Below, in pieces: positions 1 through 8,785 of a DNA stretch of 64,000 nucleotides. Position 1 is the first letter of the stretch, and each line of letters starts with the position of its first letter. This DNA comes from Desulfuromonas sp. KJ2020 (lineage in GTDB: Bacteria > Desulfobacterota > Desulfuromonadia > Desulfuromonadales > SZUA-540): positions 1,406,773-1,470,772 of the forward strand of contig NZ_JAKUKE010000001.1 of the NCBI RefSeq assembly GCF_024197615.1. The letters are read 5' to 3'. The notes beneath the pieces are model-generated. The model saw only the letters and a program-made list of their open reading frames with translations. It was not told the DNA's origin and did not search any database. The position numbers were made by a program, and so were the translations under genes.

Positions 1-334
1 TGAAGAAGATCCGCGTAAACCCTTTTTCCGTCGGCTTTTCAGGGTAGCCGAAAACGCCCCGGAAATAGCGCTCCCCTTTGTTGAGAAGAAGTCGAAATCG
101 ATCCCCCGTGGCTGTGTAGATATCTTCCGCCACCGCATCTTTGGGAAAGGACGGCGGGCAAAAACCTTTCTCATACAGGCGGACAAAGCAGATCGCCTCG
201 AAGGGGTAGGTAGCCGGTTCGGAATCGCCAACCTCCACAATCTCGATTCCCGCCTCTTCAGGGTTGATTGGCCGGGTGAGGAATCCCTCGCAGTGATTCC
301 CGTTGAGAAATTTTATGGTCGCCTTGCAGGACAC
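1..334 (-). CDS. Unrecognised protein, N-terminal part (cut by the left edge)
   Basis: Reading the minus strand gives an open frame of about 111 codons that runs off the left edge. An in-frame TAA lies a short way upstream of the start, so the start must be near 334. The only usual start codon there is GTG at 334-332, preceded by GGAGGT four bases away, which decides it. The visible part begins VSCKATIKFLNG and later reads FRLLLNKGERYFRGVFGYP; it is soluble-looking, with no signal peptide or membrane segment. The style recalls the N-terminal domains placed ahead of type II/IV secretion ATPases or PilZ-like modules in Geobacter relatives, but this is only a resemblance and I cannot name the family. 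The missing C-terminal part would decide. Confidence 0.65.
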   Translation of the reverse strand, partial: MSCKATIKFLNGNHCEGFLTRPINPEEAGIEIVEVGDSEPATYPFEAICFVRLYEKGFCPPSFPKDAVAEDIYTATGDRFRLLLNKGERYFRGVFGYPEKPTEKGFTRIFF

Positions 335-437
335 GAGACCTCCGTGGATGTGGGGCTTTGGATTGAGTTTTTAAATTTACCAGAAAAATCATCAGAGTTC
401 ACGAAAAGACCCGTTTTGGCACATTTTTGCTGTCGTA

Positions 438-3188
438 CTATGGCGTGGCTGAAAGATCTTTTGATCCAGCGGAACTGTGCCTGACCAATTTATACAATTC
501 CATGACCGCGATCAGCACCAGGGACATAAGGATCAGCCGCCCCCAATGGGACAGGCTGACCGGTTGAACCCCCAGAACGTTCTGCATCAGCGGGATGTTC
601 ATGCTCAGAATGTGCAGGCCCTGGGCAACGCCCACACCGCCGACCAGAAGCCAGTTGCGGCTTAAGGGAACGCGGAAAACTGACTGCCTTTCCGAGCGAC
701 AGTTGAAGGCATGTGCGTTTTCCAGCAGGACCATGAGCAGCAAGGTGCTGTTACGGGCCGCCTGCTCATCCCAGCCCAGTGCGAGCAGACTGTACCAGTT
801 GGCAAAGGCAAGCAGGCCCATGGTGATGCCGGCGATGACGACCTGCTCGATCATCAGCCGGTTGAAAACCCCTTCGGTGGGCGGCCTCGGCGCCCGTGCC
901 ATGGCGCCGGGTTCGCCCCCCTCAAAGGCCAGGGCCACATCCTGAATGCCGTTGGTGACCAGATTGAGCCACAACAGCTGTACGGCCAGCAGCGGAAGGG
1001 GAACGCCCAGCAGCAGCGCCAGAGTGAAAAGGACGAGTTCGGCGCCGCCGGTGGAGATGAGCAGGGCGACGACCTTGCGGATGTTGTCGTAGGCAAAACG
1101 GCCTTCTTCCACCCCGCCTTCGATGGAAGCGAAGTTGTCGTCGGTGACGATGATGGCGGCCGTATCCTTGGCGACGTCGGTTCCTGACCCCATGGCGACG
1201 CCGATGTGGGCGCGGCGCAGGGCAGGCGCGTCGTTGACGCCATCGCCAGTGACGGCGACGAAATGGCCGAGGGTGCCGAGGGCGGCGACGATATCGAGTT
1301 TTTGCAGGGGGGCGACCCGACTGAAGACGGCGGCGCGCTGCACGGCCTCCAGGTAGCGCGGGTCTTCAGGCGATCCCAGGTCCTCCAGGTCGGCGCCGAC
1401 GATCTGGTCCTCGGCGCTGCGGGCGATGTGCAGTTCCCGGGCGATGCTCAGGGCGGTGGCCGGATGGTCGCCGGTGATCATGACGACGCGGATTCCCGCC
1501 TTCCGGCAGCGTTCCACCGACGCCGCCACCTCCGGACGCAGCGGGTCAATGAGCCCCACCAGTCCCAGAAAGGTGAGGGGTGGCAGATTCTCCGCCGTAA
1601 GTTCTTCCTCGGGCAATCGGGAGCTGTGCGCCACGGCGATGACCCGGTAGCCCCCTTCGGCCAGGGCCAGGGCCTGTTCCCGGATATCCTGGGCGTTCAC
1701 CTCACAGTCACTCTCCCCCTGAAAATCGGCGCAAAAAGGCAGAACGGCCTCGACGGCGCCCTTGACGGCCACGCCCGCTTCCTGGCCGTGCCGGTAGGCG
1801 ACAGCGGCGTAGCGCTGGGCCGACTCAAAGGGGATTTCGCTCATCTTGTCCACTTCGCGGGCCAGGCGACGGGGATCGAGTCCGGCTTTGTAGGCCAGGG
1901 CCAGCAGGGCGACATCCACGGCATCCCCCTGGTGTTCCCAGTCGCCGTCTATCTCCGCCAGGCTTCCTTCGTTGCAGATGGCCGCCGTCTTGGCGAGACG
2001 GGTGAGAAAAGCCTGATCCTGCGCGTTTGGGGGCTGGCCGTTGGCCTCGAGCAGGATCCCGGTACCCTGGTACCCTTCGCCGGTGACATCGAAAAGTTTG
2101 CCGCAGGGCAGGCCGAGAACTTTAGCCGTCTGTTTGTTGACAGTCAGGGTGCCGGTCTTGTCGCTGGCGATGCAGGTGCAGCTTCCCAGCGCTTCCACCG
2201 CCGTCAGTTTGCGGACAATGACGTTGCGCCGGGCCATGCGACTGGCGGCGATGGACAAGGCCACGGTCATGGCGACGGGCAGGCCCTCGGGGATGGCAGA
2301 TACGGCCAGGGCGACAGCCATGAAGAATACCTCCATGACAGCCACCCCGCGCGCCAGGGAGATGAGCGCCAGCAGAGCCACGAAGCCGAGGACAAGGTAA
2401 CTGATCTGCCGGGCAAAGCGCTCCATGCGAATAATCAGGGGAGGCTTGGTCAATTCCGAAGCGGAGACGGCCAGGGCGATTTTGCCCAATTCGGTGTGGA
2501 GCCCTGTGGCGACCACGACGGCCGTGGCCCGTCCGCTGGCGACCGTCGAGCCGGCGAAGACCAGGTTGGAACGATCACTCAAAGGTAGATCTCCCTGAAG
2601 GGCCGCCGTCTCCTTGCCGACCAGCTGCGACTCGCCGGTCAACAGCGATTCGTCGACGGCAAGATTACGGGTGCGCAGCAGGCGCATATCCGCGGGAATT
2701 CGGTTGCCCGATTCGAGCAGGACGATATCCCCAGGCACCAAAAACTCGGCTGCGAGCTGGAATTCCCGCCCCTGCCGGCGGACATGGGCTTTTATGCCCA
2801 GCAGGCGCTGGAGAGCAGCGGCGCTCTTCTCGGCCTTCCATTCCTGAAAGGTGCCGAGCCCGGCGTTGAGCAGAATGACGGCGAAGATGAAGAAGGCATC
2901 GGTGTGTTCGTTGATAAGCAGGGAGACGGCACCGGCCGCCAGGAGAATATAGATGAGAGGGCTGAGAAACTGGTGCAGGAAGATGACGGCCAGGCCAGGG
3001 GGCTTCCGTTCGGGGAGACGGTTGGGGCCGAACTCCCGCAGCCGTCGGTCAGCCTCGTCCGGCTGGAGTCCTGCCTGGGTCGAGCCGATTTTTTCCAGCG
3101 TCTCGTCGGAGGACAGCTGATACCAGGCGCTCAGGTTCGGGTGAGGCTGGTCAGGGAATTGCTCTCTTTCGGGAGTGCCAATCGCCAT
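438..3188 (-). CDS. P2-type cation-transporting ATPase
   Basis: This 916-residue inner-membrane pump uses ATP to move a cation. An N-terminal cation-ATPase domain (about residues 18-85) is followed by the actuator loop with TGES at 184-187, the M4 ion-site motif PEGLP at 300-304, the phosphorylation motif DKTGT with Asp343, and the hinge motif TGDGVNDAP. The PEGLP motif and an M6 stretch reading NLVTNGIQD place it with the Ca2+/Na+-type P2 pumps rather than heavy-metal P1B pumps; there is no N-terminal CxxC metal domain. Which ion it carries (Ca2+, Na+, Mn2+) cannot be told from sequence alone. The ATG at 3188 has GGAG eight bases upstream. It is transcribed away from the peroxidase gene. Length is normal for the family and nothing looks broken. 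Confidence 0.93.
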   Translation of the reverse strand: MAIGTPEREQFPDQPHPNLSAWYQLSSDETLEKIGSTQAGLQPDEADRRLREFGPNRLPERKPPGLAVIFLHQFLSPLIYILLAAGAVSLLINEHTDAFFIFAVILLNAGLGTFQEWKAEKSAAALQRLLGIKAHVRRQGREFQLAAEFLVPGDIVLLESGNRIPADMRLLRTRNLAVDESLLTGESQLVGKETAALQGDLPLSDRSNLVFAGSTVASGRATAVVVATGLHTELGKIALAVSASELTKPPLIIRMERFARQISYLVLGFVALLALISLARGVAVMEVFFMAVALAVSAIPEGLPVAMTVALSIAASRMARRNVIVRKLTAVEALGSCTCIASDKTGTLTVNKQTAKVLGLPCGKLFDVTGEGYQGTGILLEANGQPPNAQDQAFLTRLAKTAAICNEGSLAEIDGDWEHQGDAVDVALLALAYKAGLDPRRLAREVDKMSEIPFESAQRYAAVAYRHGQEAGVAVKGAVEAVLPFCADFQGESDCEVNAQDIREQALALAEGGYRVIAVAHSSRLPEEELTAENLPPLTFLGLVGLIDPLRPEVAASVERCRKAGIRVVMITGDHPATALSIARELHIARSAEDQIVGADLEDLGSPEDPRYLEAVQRAAVFSRVAPLQKLDIVAALGTLGHFVAVTGDGVNDAPALRRAHIGVAMGSGTDVAKDTAAIIVTDDNFASIEGGVEEGRFAYDNIRKVVALLISTGGAELVLFTLALLLGVPLPLLAVQLLWLNLVTNGIQDVALAFEGGEPGAMARAPRPPTEGVFNRLMIEQVVIAGITMGLLAFANWYSLLALGWDEQAARNSTLLLMVLLENAHAFNCRSERQSVFRVPLSRNWLLVGGVGVAQGLHILSMNIPLMQNVLGVQPVSLSHWGRLILMSLVLIAVMELYKLVRHSSAGSKDLSATP

Positions 3189-3232
3189 CGAAAACTCCAG
3201 TCAGGAACACGTATCGTCTGTAAATATAGCAA

Positions 3233-3241
3233 AAGATCCCA
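3233..3241 (-). promoter_or_regulatory. Extended -10 promoter for the cation ATPase
   Basis: On the minus strand the sequence TGCTATATT is an extended -10 element about 45 bases upstream of the ATPase start. No good -35 hexamer is visible 17 bases further up, as is common with extended -10 promoters. The same nonamer occurs divergently at 3311-3319. Confidence 0.45.
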
Positions 3242-3310
3242 AGGGTGCTTCCGGACCCGTCCGTCTTTTCTCGAAGTTGTTCGGGCCACAAGTGCAAAAT
3301 TGCCGGCACC

Positions 3311-3319
3311 TGCTATATT
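3311..3319 (+). promoter_or_regulatory. Extended -10 promoter for the cytochrome c peroxidase
   Basis: TGCTATATT on the plus strand, 60 bases upstream of the peroxidase ATG, has the TGn extension and a good -10 hexamer. A matching -35 element is weak. It lies back to back with the ATPase promoter. Confidence 0.45.
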
Positions 3320-3378
3320 GGTGCAGAGAACCGGGGAAAACCGATTTGTGAAAACCTTATTTGCAAAGGAGAGAAACC

Positions 3379-4419
3379 ATGTTCCGATTGATTGCCTTAG
3401 GTGCTGCTGTCACCCTGATGTCCCTTGGCCCGGCCTATGCCGCTGCCAATGAACTTCTGAGCCTTAGTCAGACAATTTTCAAGCCACTGCCCGCCGAGCC
3501 GCCGGTCATTGAAGGTAACCCGGCGACTCCGGCCAAGCTGGATCTGGGCAAGATGCTGTTTTTCGATCCGCGGCTGTCCTCCTCTCAACTGATCAGTTGC
3601 AACACCTGTCACAATGTCGGTCTGGCCGGTGGTGATCTGCAGGAGACCTCCGTCGGGCACAACTGGCAGAAAGGGCCTCGCAACGCCCCCACCGTCATGA
3701 ACGCCGTCTTCAATTCAGCCCAGTTTTGGGACGGCCGGGCCAAGGATCTGGCCGAACAGGCCAAAGGGCCGGTGCAGGCCTCCGTGGAAATGAACAACAC
3801 CCCTGAACGCGTACTGGAAACGCTGAGTAGCATCCCCGAGTACGTCGACCTCTTCACCAAGGCTTTTCCGGGCGAGGAAAAAGCTTTGACCTTTGACAAC
3901 GTCGCCAAAGCCATTGAGGTTTTTGAGGCCGTGCTGCTGACCCCGGCCCCCTTTGACAGCTATCTGCGCGGAGATGCTGATACGTTGACGGACAGGGAGA
4001 AAGCGGGCCTGGAACTGTTCATCAACAAGGGCTGCGCCGGCTGCCATGACGGCGTCAACGTGGGCGGCAGCGGCTACTTCCCCTTCGGGGTCGTGGAGAA
4101 GCCCGGCAGCGAGGTCATGTCTGCCGATGACAAGGGCCGCTTCCAGGTCACCAACACGGCCAGCGATGAGTACGTTTTCCGTGCTCCTTCCCTGCGCAAT
4201 GTGGCCCTGACGGCACCGTATTTCCATTCGGGCAAGGTCTGGAGCCTGCAGGAAGCCACCAGCATCATGGGGTCTTCCCAACTGGGGATTTCTCTTACTC
4301 CCGAGGATGAAAAGCTGCTGGTGACCTTCATGAAAACCCTCAATGGCATCCAGCCGCAGATCGTCTATCCGCTGCTGCCGGTGAGTACCGACAAAACCCC
4401 GCGGCCGATCCTGCAATAA
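3379..4419 (+). CDS. Di-haem cytochrome c peroxidase (CcpA/MauG family)
   Basis: This 346-residue periplasmic enzyme most likely reduces hydrogen peroxide with electrons from small cytochromes. A signal peptide ends near residue 20-21 (GPAYA). Two haem c motifs are present: CNTCH (Cys74, Cys77, His78) in the N-terminal peroxidatic domain and CAGCH (Cys219, Cys222, His223) in the electron-transfer domain. The VGHNWQKGPRNAPT stretch near residues 92-105 carries the conserved histidine and the RNAPT motif of the family. The ATG at 3379 is chosen over an in-frame TTG at 3361 because AAAGGAG lies just before it and a signal peptide follows directly. The gene is convergent with a tri-haem lipoprotein, which is a possible electron partner by inference only. 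Length is usual for the family. Confidence 0.93.
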   Translation: MFRLIALGAAVTLMSLGPAYAAANELLSLSQTIFKPLPAEPPVIEGNPATPAKLDLGKMLFFDPRLSSSQLISCNTCHNVGLAGGDLQETSVGHNWQKGPRNAPTVMNAVFNSAQFWDGRAKDLAEQAKGPVQASVEMNNTPERVLETLSSIPEYVDLFTKAFPGEEKALTFDNVAKAIEVFEAVLLTPAPFDSYLRGDADTLTDREKAGLELFINKGCAGCHDGVNVGGSGYFPFGVVEKPGSEVMSADDKGRFQVTNTASDEYVFRAPSLRNVALTAPYFHSGKVWSLQEATSIMGSSQLGISLTPEDEKLLVTFMKTLNGIQPQIVYPLLPVSTDKTPRPILQ

Positions 4420-4447
4420 ATCCAGGTCGGTGAATTATTGACCATTG

Positions 4448-4488
4448 CAAAAAGGCCCGCTCCTTCATCGAAAGGGCGGGCCTTTTTG
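4448..4488. terminator. Bidirectional intrinsic terminator
   Basis: A perfect 13-bp inverted repeat (4448-4460 and 4476-4488) has an A-tract on one side and a T-tract on the other. It sits between the convergent peroxidase and tri-haem lipoprotein genes and can end both transcripts. Confidence 0.9.
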
Positions 4489-4504
4489 CTGCCGTTAAAG
4501 TGGA

Positions 4505-5125
4505 TTATTTGACGTGGCAGGCGGTGCAGGAGGTGGGGGCGTTGCCGCCGCTGGCCTTGTGGCAGCCAGTGCACAGCGTGTGGGCGATATCCTTGTCGAT
4601 CTTCACCATCCGGGGCGGGTCGGTGGGATGACATTTGTCGCAGCTCAGACGACTGCCATGGTCCGCATGGTTGAAGGTGACCTTACCCATGCTGGCTTCG
4701 TAAACGACCACGCCGGGTGGTTCGGGTGTGGCGGCTTTCTCTACGGCGGCGGCCGTTTCCGCAACCTTGGCCTTGGCGGCGCTGACCGCCACGTCAGCGG
4801 CCTCTTTCGTCTCTTCCGCCACGTCTGCTGTCTGCTCTTTGACGGCATCTACCGCCTGGGCGGTCGTGGTCTTGGCCTCATCCACCATCTCTGCGGTGGC
4901 TTCCTTGGTGGCCTGAACCTGTTGCTCGGCCTCCGTCTTGGCTGCGTCGACCGCGACGGCGGCAGCCTCTTTCACTTCAGCCGCCGCCTCTTTGGCTTCC
5001 TCGCTGACCGTACCGGTTTCAGCGGCGGGCTTGGCTGTTTCTTCCGGCGGTGTCGATTCCTTGGAGCAGGCGCTCAACAGGGTTGCCATTAAAAATACCA
5101 TACACCAGGTGGCTACAGTTTTCAT
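4505..5125 (-). CDS. Tri-haem c-type cytochrome lipoprotein with a long helical stalk
   Basis: This 206-residue protein has three parts. A lipoprotein signal (lipobox LSAC, Cys20) should anchor it in a membrane. Residues about 25-130 are very rich in Ala, Glu, Val and Lys with an apolipoprotein-like helical pattern. Residues about 137-206 carry three haem motifs (CDKCH, CTGCH, CTACH) and extra histidines (FNHADHGSRLSC), as in the cytochrome c7/c3 family. The likely role is periplasmic or outer-membrane electron transfer, with the stalk reaching away from the lipid anchor. The ATG at 5125 follows AAAGGAGAGAGAA, a strong ribosome site. It faces the peroxidase gene across a shared terminator. 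The domain calls come from the sequence; the electron-transfer partner is unknown. Confidence 0.88.
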   Translation of the reverse strand: MKTVATWCMVFLMATLLSACSKESTPPEETAKPAAETGTVSEEAKEAAAEVKEAAAVAVDAAKTEAEQQVQATKEATAEMVDEAKTTTAQAVDAVKEQTADVAEETKEAADVAVSAAKAKVAETAAAVEKAATPEPPGVVVYEASMGKVTFNHADHGSRLSCDKCHPTDPPRMVKIDKDIAHTLCTGCHKASGGNAPTSCTACHVK

Positions 5126-5167
5126 TTCTCTCTCCTTTTCTAAGGTTAAAATGCGACAAGCCTTTAA

Positions 5168-5195
5168 ACCATATCACGGTGGATGCTGTATTCAA
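5168..5195 (-). promoter_or_regulatory. Candidate promoter of the tri-haem lipoprotein
   Basis: On the minus strand TTGAAT (5190-5195) and TATGGT (5168-5173) are separated by 16 bases, a fair sigma-70 match about 45 bases upstream of the lipoprotein start. Confidence 0.4.
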
Positions 5196-5322
5196 CTGGG
5201 GCAGAAATTGCTTTCTCTTTGACTTGGTCCGCTTGCAATTGCTGGATATGGCGACATACTTTTTGCATCGCTTTTTGCGGTGCTTGTTTTTTTCACTGCA
5301 ACCCACCAGAGAGGAGATTGTT

Positions 5323-5658
5323 ATGGCCGGGAAGTTCGAACTGAAGAAAGCAAAGGACGGACAGTTCATGTTCAACCTGAAGGCGAGCAACGGGCAGGTG
5401 ATTTTAACGAGTGAACTGTACAAGACCAAAGCCAGCGCCGAGAACGGCATCGAGTCGGTGCGCAAGAACGCCGTGCGTGAGGGGGCTTTTGAGGTGCGGG
5501 AGAACGCCAAGGGCGAGCCCTATTTCATCCTCAAGGCGACCAACGGCCAGGAGGTCGGGCGCAGCGAATATTATTCCTCCAAGGCGGCCATGGAGAACGG
5601 TATTGCCTCGGTAACCAAAAATGCTCCCGACGCTAAGGTCGACGACATTACCGCATAA
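5323..5658 (+). CDS. Tandem DUF1508 (YegP-like) protein
   Basis: This 111-residue protein holds two copies of the DUF1508 domain, about residues 3-50 and 54-102. Each copy has the pattern of an aromatic strand, a NGQ turn (SNGQVI and TNGQEV) and a Ser/Tyr-x-x-Lys-Ala-x-x-x-NGI-x-S-V helix. The family is known from E. coli YegP; its function is not settled, although DUF1508 proteins are often stress-associated. The ATG at 5323 is chosen because GAGGAG (5311-5316) lies just ahead; the frame is open further upstream but that part does not resemble the family. No signal peptide or membrane segment is seen. A strong terminator follows. The gene stands alone, divergent from the tri-haem lipoprotein. 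Confidence 0.85.
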   Translation: MAGKFELKKAKDGQFMFNLKASNGQVILTSELYKTKASAENGIESVRKNAVREGAFEVRENAKGEPYFILKATNGQEVGRSEYYSSKAAMENGIASVTKNAPDAKVDDITA

Positions 5659-5690
5659 TTTTAGTCATACCTTCATGGCACCAGTCTGAA

Positions 5691-5729
5691 CGAAGAAGGG
5701 CGGCTTGATCAGCCGCCCTTCTTCGTTTT
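5691..5729. terminator. Bidirectional intrinsic terminator
   Basis: A perfect 15-bp stem (5691-5705 with 5711-5725) has a 5-base loop and is followed by TTTT. It lies between the convergent DUF1508 gene and dapL and probably ends both. Confidence 0.9.
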
Positions 5730-6963
5730 ATTTACCCCACTTCTTTTTGATCCGCTCCACGGCTTCGATGACCTTTTCCTTGTCGCCGAAGGCACTGAGG
5801 CGGAAGTAGCCCTCTCCGCTCGGTCCGAAGCCGGAGCCGGGGGTGCCGACCACGTGGCATTCCTGCAAAAGCTTGTCGAAGAAGTCCCAGGAGGACAGCC
5901 CGGCCGGCGTCTTCAGCCAGATATAGGGGGCGTCGACGCCGCCGTAGCAGGTGATGCCGGCGGCCTGGAGACCTTCGCGGATGATGCGGGCGTTATCCAT
6001 GTAATAGTCGATGATTTCCTTGGTCTGCTGCCAGCCTTCATCCGAGTAGACGGCGGCGGCGGCACGCTGCACCGGGTAGGAGGCGCCGTTGAACTTGGTG
6101 CTGGTGCGGCGGTTCCACAATTTGTTGAAGGAATATTTCTCCCCCTTCTCGGTGGTGCCCATGACCTCTTCGGGAACGATGACCAGGCCGCAGCGCACGC
6201 CGGTGAAACCGGCGGTCTTGGAGAAGGAGCGGAATTCGATGGCGCACTTTTTGGCCCCCTCTATTTCATAGATGGAATGAGGGATGCCGGGCGTGGTGAT
6301 GAAGGCCTCATAGGCGGCGTCGTAGAAGATGACGGCATCGTTGGCGTTGGCGTAGTCGACCCATTTCTGCAGCTCTTCCTTGCTGGCGACGGTGCCCGTG
6401 GGGTTGTTGGGGAAGCAGAGATAGATGATGTCGACCTTCTCTTTGGGCAGGTCGGGGATGAAGTTGTTGGCCTCGGTGAAGGGCATGTAGACGATGCCCT
6501 TGTAGTAGCCCTTTTCATCGGCTTCGCCGGTGCGGCCGACCATGACGTTGGTGTCGTTGTAGACCGGATAGACGGGATCGCCAATGGCCACCTTGTTGTC
6601 GAGGGCGAAAATGTCAAGGATGTTGGCGCAGTCACACTTGGAGCCGTCGGAGATGAACATCTCGGAGGTCTTCAGCTCGACGCCAAGGGGCTTGTAGCTC
6701 TTGTCGATGATGGTGTTGATGAGCCAGTCGTAGCCCTGCTCGGGACCGTAGCCATGGAAATTTTCAGTGGTGCCGAGATCGTCGATGGCCTCGTGAAAGG
6801 CCTTGAGCACGGCGGGAGCCAGGGGGCGGGTGACGTCGCCGATGCCGAGGCGGATGACTTTGGCCTCGGGATTGGCGGCGGTGAATTCACGCACGCGGCG
6901 ACCAATCTCGGGAAAGAGATAGCCGGCTTTGAGTTTCAGATAATGATCGTTGATATGAGCCAT
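5728..6963 (-). CDS. dapL: LL-diaminopimelate aminotransferase
   Basis: This 411-residue cytoplasmic PLP enzyme turns tetrahydrodipicolinate directly into LL-diaminopimelate using glutamate as amino donor. It replaces the DapD/DapC/DapE steps of the succinylase route. The PLP lysine is in [10 protein letters not shown] (Lys249), with the aminotransferase motifs FPNNPTG near 184-190 and YDAAYEAF near 214-221. The N-terminus ([14 protein letters not shown]) is typical of the DapL family. GGAGG precedes the ATG at 6963. It is the last gene of the dapA-dapB-dapL run, separated from dapB by a small inverted-repeat element. Its presence implies that peptidoglycan and lysine precursors are made by the aminotransferase pathway. 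Length and motifs are normal. Confidence 0.96.
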   Translation of the reverse strand: MAHINDHYLKLKAGYLFPEIGRRVREFTAANPEAKVIRLGIGDVTRPLAPAVLKAFHEAIDDLGTTENFHGYGPEQGYDWLINTIIDKSYKPLGVELKTSEMFISDGSKCDCANILDIFALDNKVAIGDPVYPVYNDTNVMVGRTGEADEKGYYKGIVYMPFTEANNFIPDLPKEKVDIIYLCFPNNPTGTVASKEELQKWVDYANANDAVIFYDAAYEAFITTPGIPHSIYEIEGAKKCAIEFRSFSKTAGFTGVRCGLVIVPEEVMGTTEKGEKYSFNKLWNRRTSTKFNGASYPVQRAAAAVYSDEGWQQTKEIIDYYMDNARIIREGLQAAGITCYGGVDAPYIWLKTPAGLSSWDFFDKLLQECHVVGTPGSGFGPSGEGYFRLSAFGDKEKVIEAVERIKKKWGK

Positions 6964-6980
6964 TGCATTCCTCCAAAAAT

Positions 6981-7057
6981 GGTAGGGGCGCGATTGATCG
7001 CGCCCTGAATGATGAGTTAAAGAGCAAGCCAGCGTCGCCAGACATGGCGCCCCTGCC
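6981..7057. repeat. Nested inverted-repeat element between dapB and dapL
   Basis: The ends GGTAGGGGCG (6981-6990) and GCGCCCCTGCC (7047-7057) are near-complementary. Inside the left end lies a tight 9-bp hairpin (6986-6994 with 6997-7005, 2-base loop). This looks like a small repetitive intergenic element rather than a normal terminator, since no T-tract follows. It fills the space between dapB and dapL. Confidence 0.6.
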
Positions 7058-7064
7058 CAAAAGC

Positions 7065-7868
7065 TTATTTCAGTTCCAGCACATCCTGCATGTCATACAG
7101 GCCGGCCGGCTTGTCGCCGAGCCAGCCGGCGGCGCGCACGGCCCCACGGGCGAACATGTCCCGGCTCATGGCCCGGTGGGTGATCTCGATGCGCTCTCCC
7201 ATGCCGATGAAATAGACGGTATGCTCGCCGACGATGTCGCCGCCGCGAACCGTCTGCATGCCAATCTCTTCCTTGGTGCGCTCGCCGCACATCCCCTCAC
7301 GGTGGTAGTTGGCGACCTGGTTGTAGTCACGCCCCAAGGCCTCGGCCACCACCTCGCCCATGCGCACGGCGGTGCCGGAAGGGGAGTCTTTTTTCTTGTT
7401 GTGATGCAGTTCGACTATTTCGACGTCGAAGCCGTCGCCGAGAATTTTGGCCGTCTCCTTGAGCAGCTTGAAGCAGGCGTTGACCCCCACGCTCATGTTC
7501 GGGGCCAGCACCACCGGGATGGTCGCCGCCAGCTTCTGCACTTCAGCGCGCTGTTCGGGGGTAAAGCCGGTGGAGCCGATGACGATGCTTTTGCCCAGGC
7601 GGGCGCAGACGGCAATGTTCTCCAGGGTGACTTCGGGAAAGGTGAAGTCGATGAGCACATCGGCGTCGGCCAGGGCGGCCTCCAGGCTGTCGGCGATGGC
7701 CACGCCCAGTTCGCCGCAGCCGCTGACCAGACCGGCATCGTGGCCGACCATAGGGTGTCCCGTACGTTCGGCGGCGCCGGCCAGTTCCATGCCAGCCGCC
7801 TCTTTGATGGCGGTGATGATGCGGCCTCCCATGCGCCCGGCCGCTCCGGTAACAGCAACTTTGGTCAT
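7065..7868 (-). CDS. dapB: 4-hydroxy-tetrahydrodipicolinate reductase
   Basis: DapB reduces the DapA product with NAD(P)H to tetrahydrodipicolinate. The 267-residue protein starts with the Rossmann motif TGAAGRMG and carries the substrate motif [15 protein letters not shown], with the catalytic His pair, Lys and SGT. The frame is open about 240 bases further upstream, but that part overlaps dapA and is unlike DapB. The ATG at 7868 is preceded by GAGGACGAA and gives the usual family length of about 267. It lies 41 bases after dapA and is followed by dapL, so the three enzymes probably share one transcript. Nothing odd is seen. Confidence 0.96.
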   Translation of the reverse strand: MTKVAVTGAAGRMGGRIITAIKEAAGMELAGAAERTGHPMVGHDAGLVSGCGELGVAIADSLEAALADADVLIDFTFPEVTLENIAVCARLGKSIVIGSTGFTPEQRAEVQKLAATIPVVLAPNMSVGVNACFKLLKETAKILGDGFDVEIVELHHNKKKDSPSGTAVRMGEVVAEALGRDYNQVANYHREGMCGERTKEEIGMQTVRGGDIVGEHTVYFIGMGERIEITHRAMSRDMFARGAVRAAGWLGDKPAGLYDMQDVLELK

Positions 7869-7909
7869 TTCGTCCTCGTGGGGGGCTCGGTGGCGCCCGG
7901 TTGAAAGGT

Positions 7910-8785
7910 TCAAATCAGCCCGTAGCCCTTCATCACCGCCTTCAGCTTGTCGAGGGTGGTCGGCTGCATGGGCACCAGCGGCAGGCGGACGTCGGCGCCG
8001 CATTTGCCCATGAGGCTGGCGGCGGTCTTGACCGGCACCGGGTTGGATTCGATGAACATGGCGTTGTGGATGTCGAGCATCTTCAGGTGCATCTTGCGGG
8101 CTTCGTCCCACCGACCCTGCTGTACGGCAGTAACCATGGCCTTGACTTCCTTCGGCATGATGTTGGCGGTGACCGAGATAACGCCCTTGGCGCCGCAGGC
8201 CATCAGCGGCAGGGTGAGGAAGTCGTCGCCGGAGAGGACGTCAATCTTGTCGCCGGCCTTGTCGAGGATTTCGCTGGCCTGTGTCACGTTGCCGGAAGCT
8301 TCCTTGATGGCGACGATGTTGGCGAACTCGGCCAGGCGGATGGTGGTCTTCGCCTCCATGTTCATGCCGGTGCGGCCGGGCACGTTGTAGAGCACCTGGG
8401 GCAGGCTGACGGCTTCGGCGATGGCCTTGTAGTGCTGAAAGAGGCCTTCCTGCGAGGGCTTGTTGTAGTAGGGGGAGACGAGAAGAACGCCGTCGGCGCC
8501 CATCTCCTTGGCGTGCCGGGAGAGTTCGATGGCCTCGGCGGTGGAGTTGGAGCCGGTACCGGCGATGACGGGGACACGCTTGGCGACCTGCTCGATGCAG
8601 ATCTGGATGACGCGGTCATGTTCCTTGTAGTCGAGGGTGGCCGATTCGCCGGTGGTGCCGCAGGGCACGATGACGTCGGTGCCGTTCTCGATCTGGAATT
8701 CGATAAGCTGACGGTATTTCTCTTCGTCGACCTGCCCCTTCGCATCGAAAGGGGTGATGATGGCGACCATGGAGCCTTTGAACAT
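7910..8785 (-). CDS. dapA: 4-hydroxy-tetrahydrodipicolinate synthase
   Basis: DapA condenses pyruvate with aspartate semialdehyde, the first step specific to lysine and diaminopimelate. The 291-residue TIM-barrel protein has PCGTTGESATL near residues 42-52, the catalytic Tyr in VLYNVPGRTG, and the Schiff-base Lys in AIKEASGN. The frame also has an ATG at 8800, but AAGGAG is part of that longer reading and sits seven bases before the ATG at 8785, where the typical FKGSMVAIITPF N-terminus begins; so 8785 is preferred. The 156 bases upstream, up to the lipoprotein gene's end at 8942, show no convincing gene and no strong promoter. dapB follows 41 bases downstream. Confidence 0.96.
   Translation of the reverse strand: MFKGSMVAIITPFDAKGQVDEEKYRQLIEFQIENGTDVIVPCGTTGESATLDYKEHDRVIQICIEQVAKRVPVIAGTGSNSTAEAIELSRHAKEMGADGVLLVSPYYNKPSQEGLFQHYKAIAEAVSLPQVLYNVPGRTGMNMEAKTTIRLAEFANIVAIKEASGNVTQASEILDKAGDKIDVLSGDDFLTLPLMACGAKGVISVTANIMPKEVKAMVTAVQQGRWDEARKMHLKMLDIHNAMFIESNPVPVKTAASLMGKCGADVRLPLVPMQPTTLDKLKAVMKGYGLI

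Noticed and set aside
293-484. A 63-codon plus-strand frame near the left edge
   Set aside because: It overlaps the start of the unrecognised minus-strand gene and the end of the ATPase gene and has no ribosome site or family likeness.
4445-4490. The inverted repeat between the peroxidase and the tri-haem gene as a mobile-element end
   Set aside because: Its flanking A- and T-tracts and its place between convergent genes make it an ordinary bidirectional terminator.
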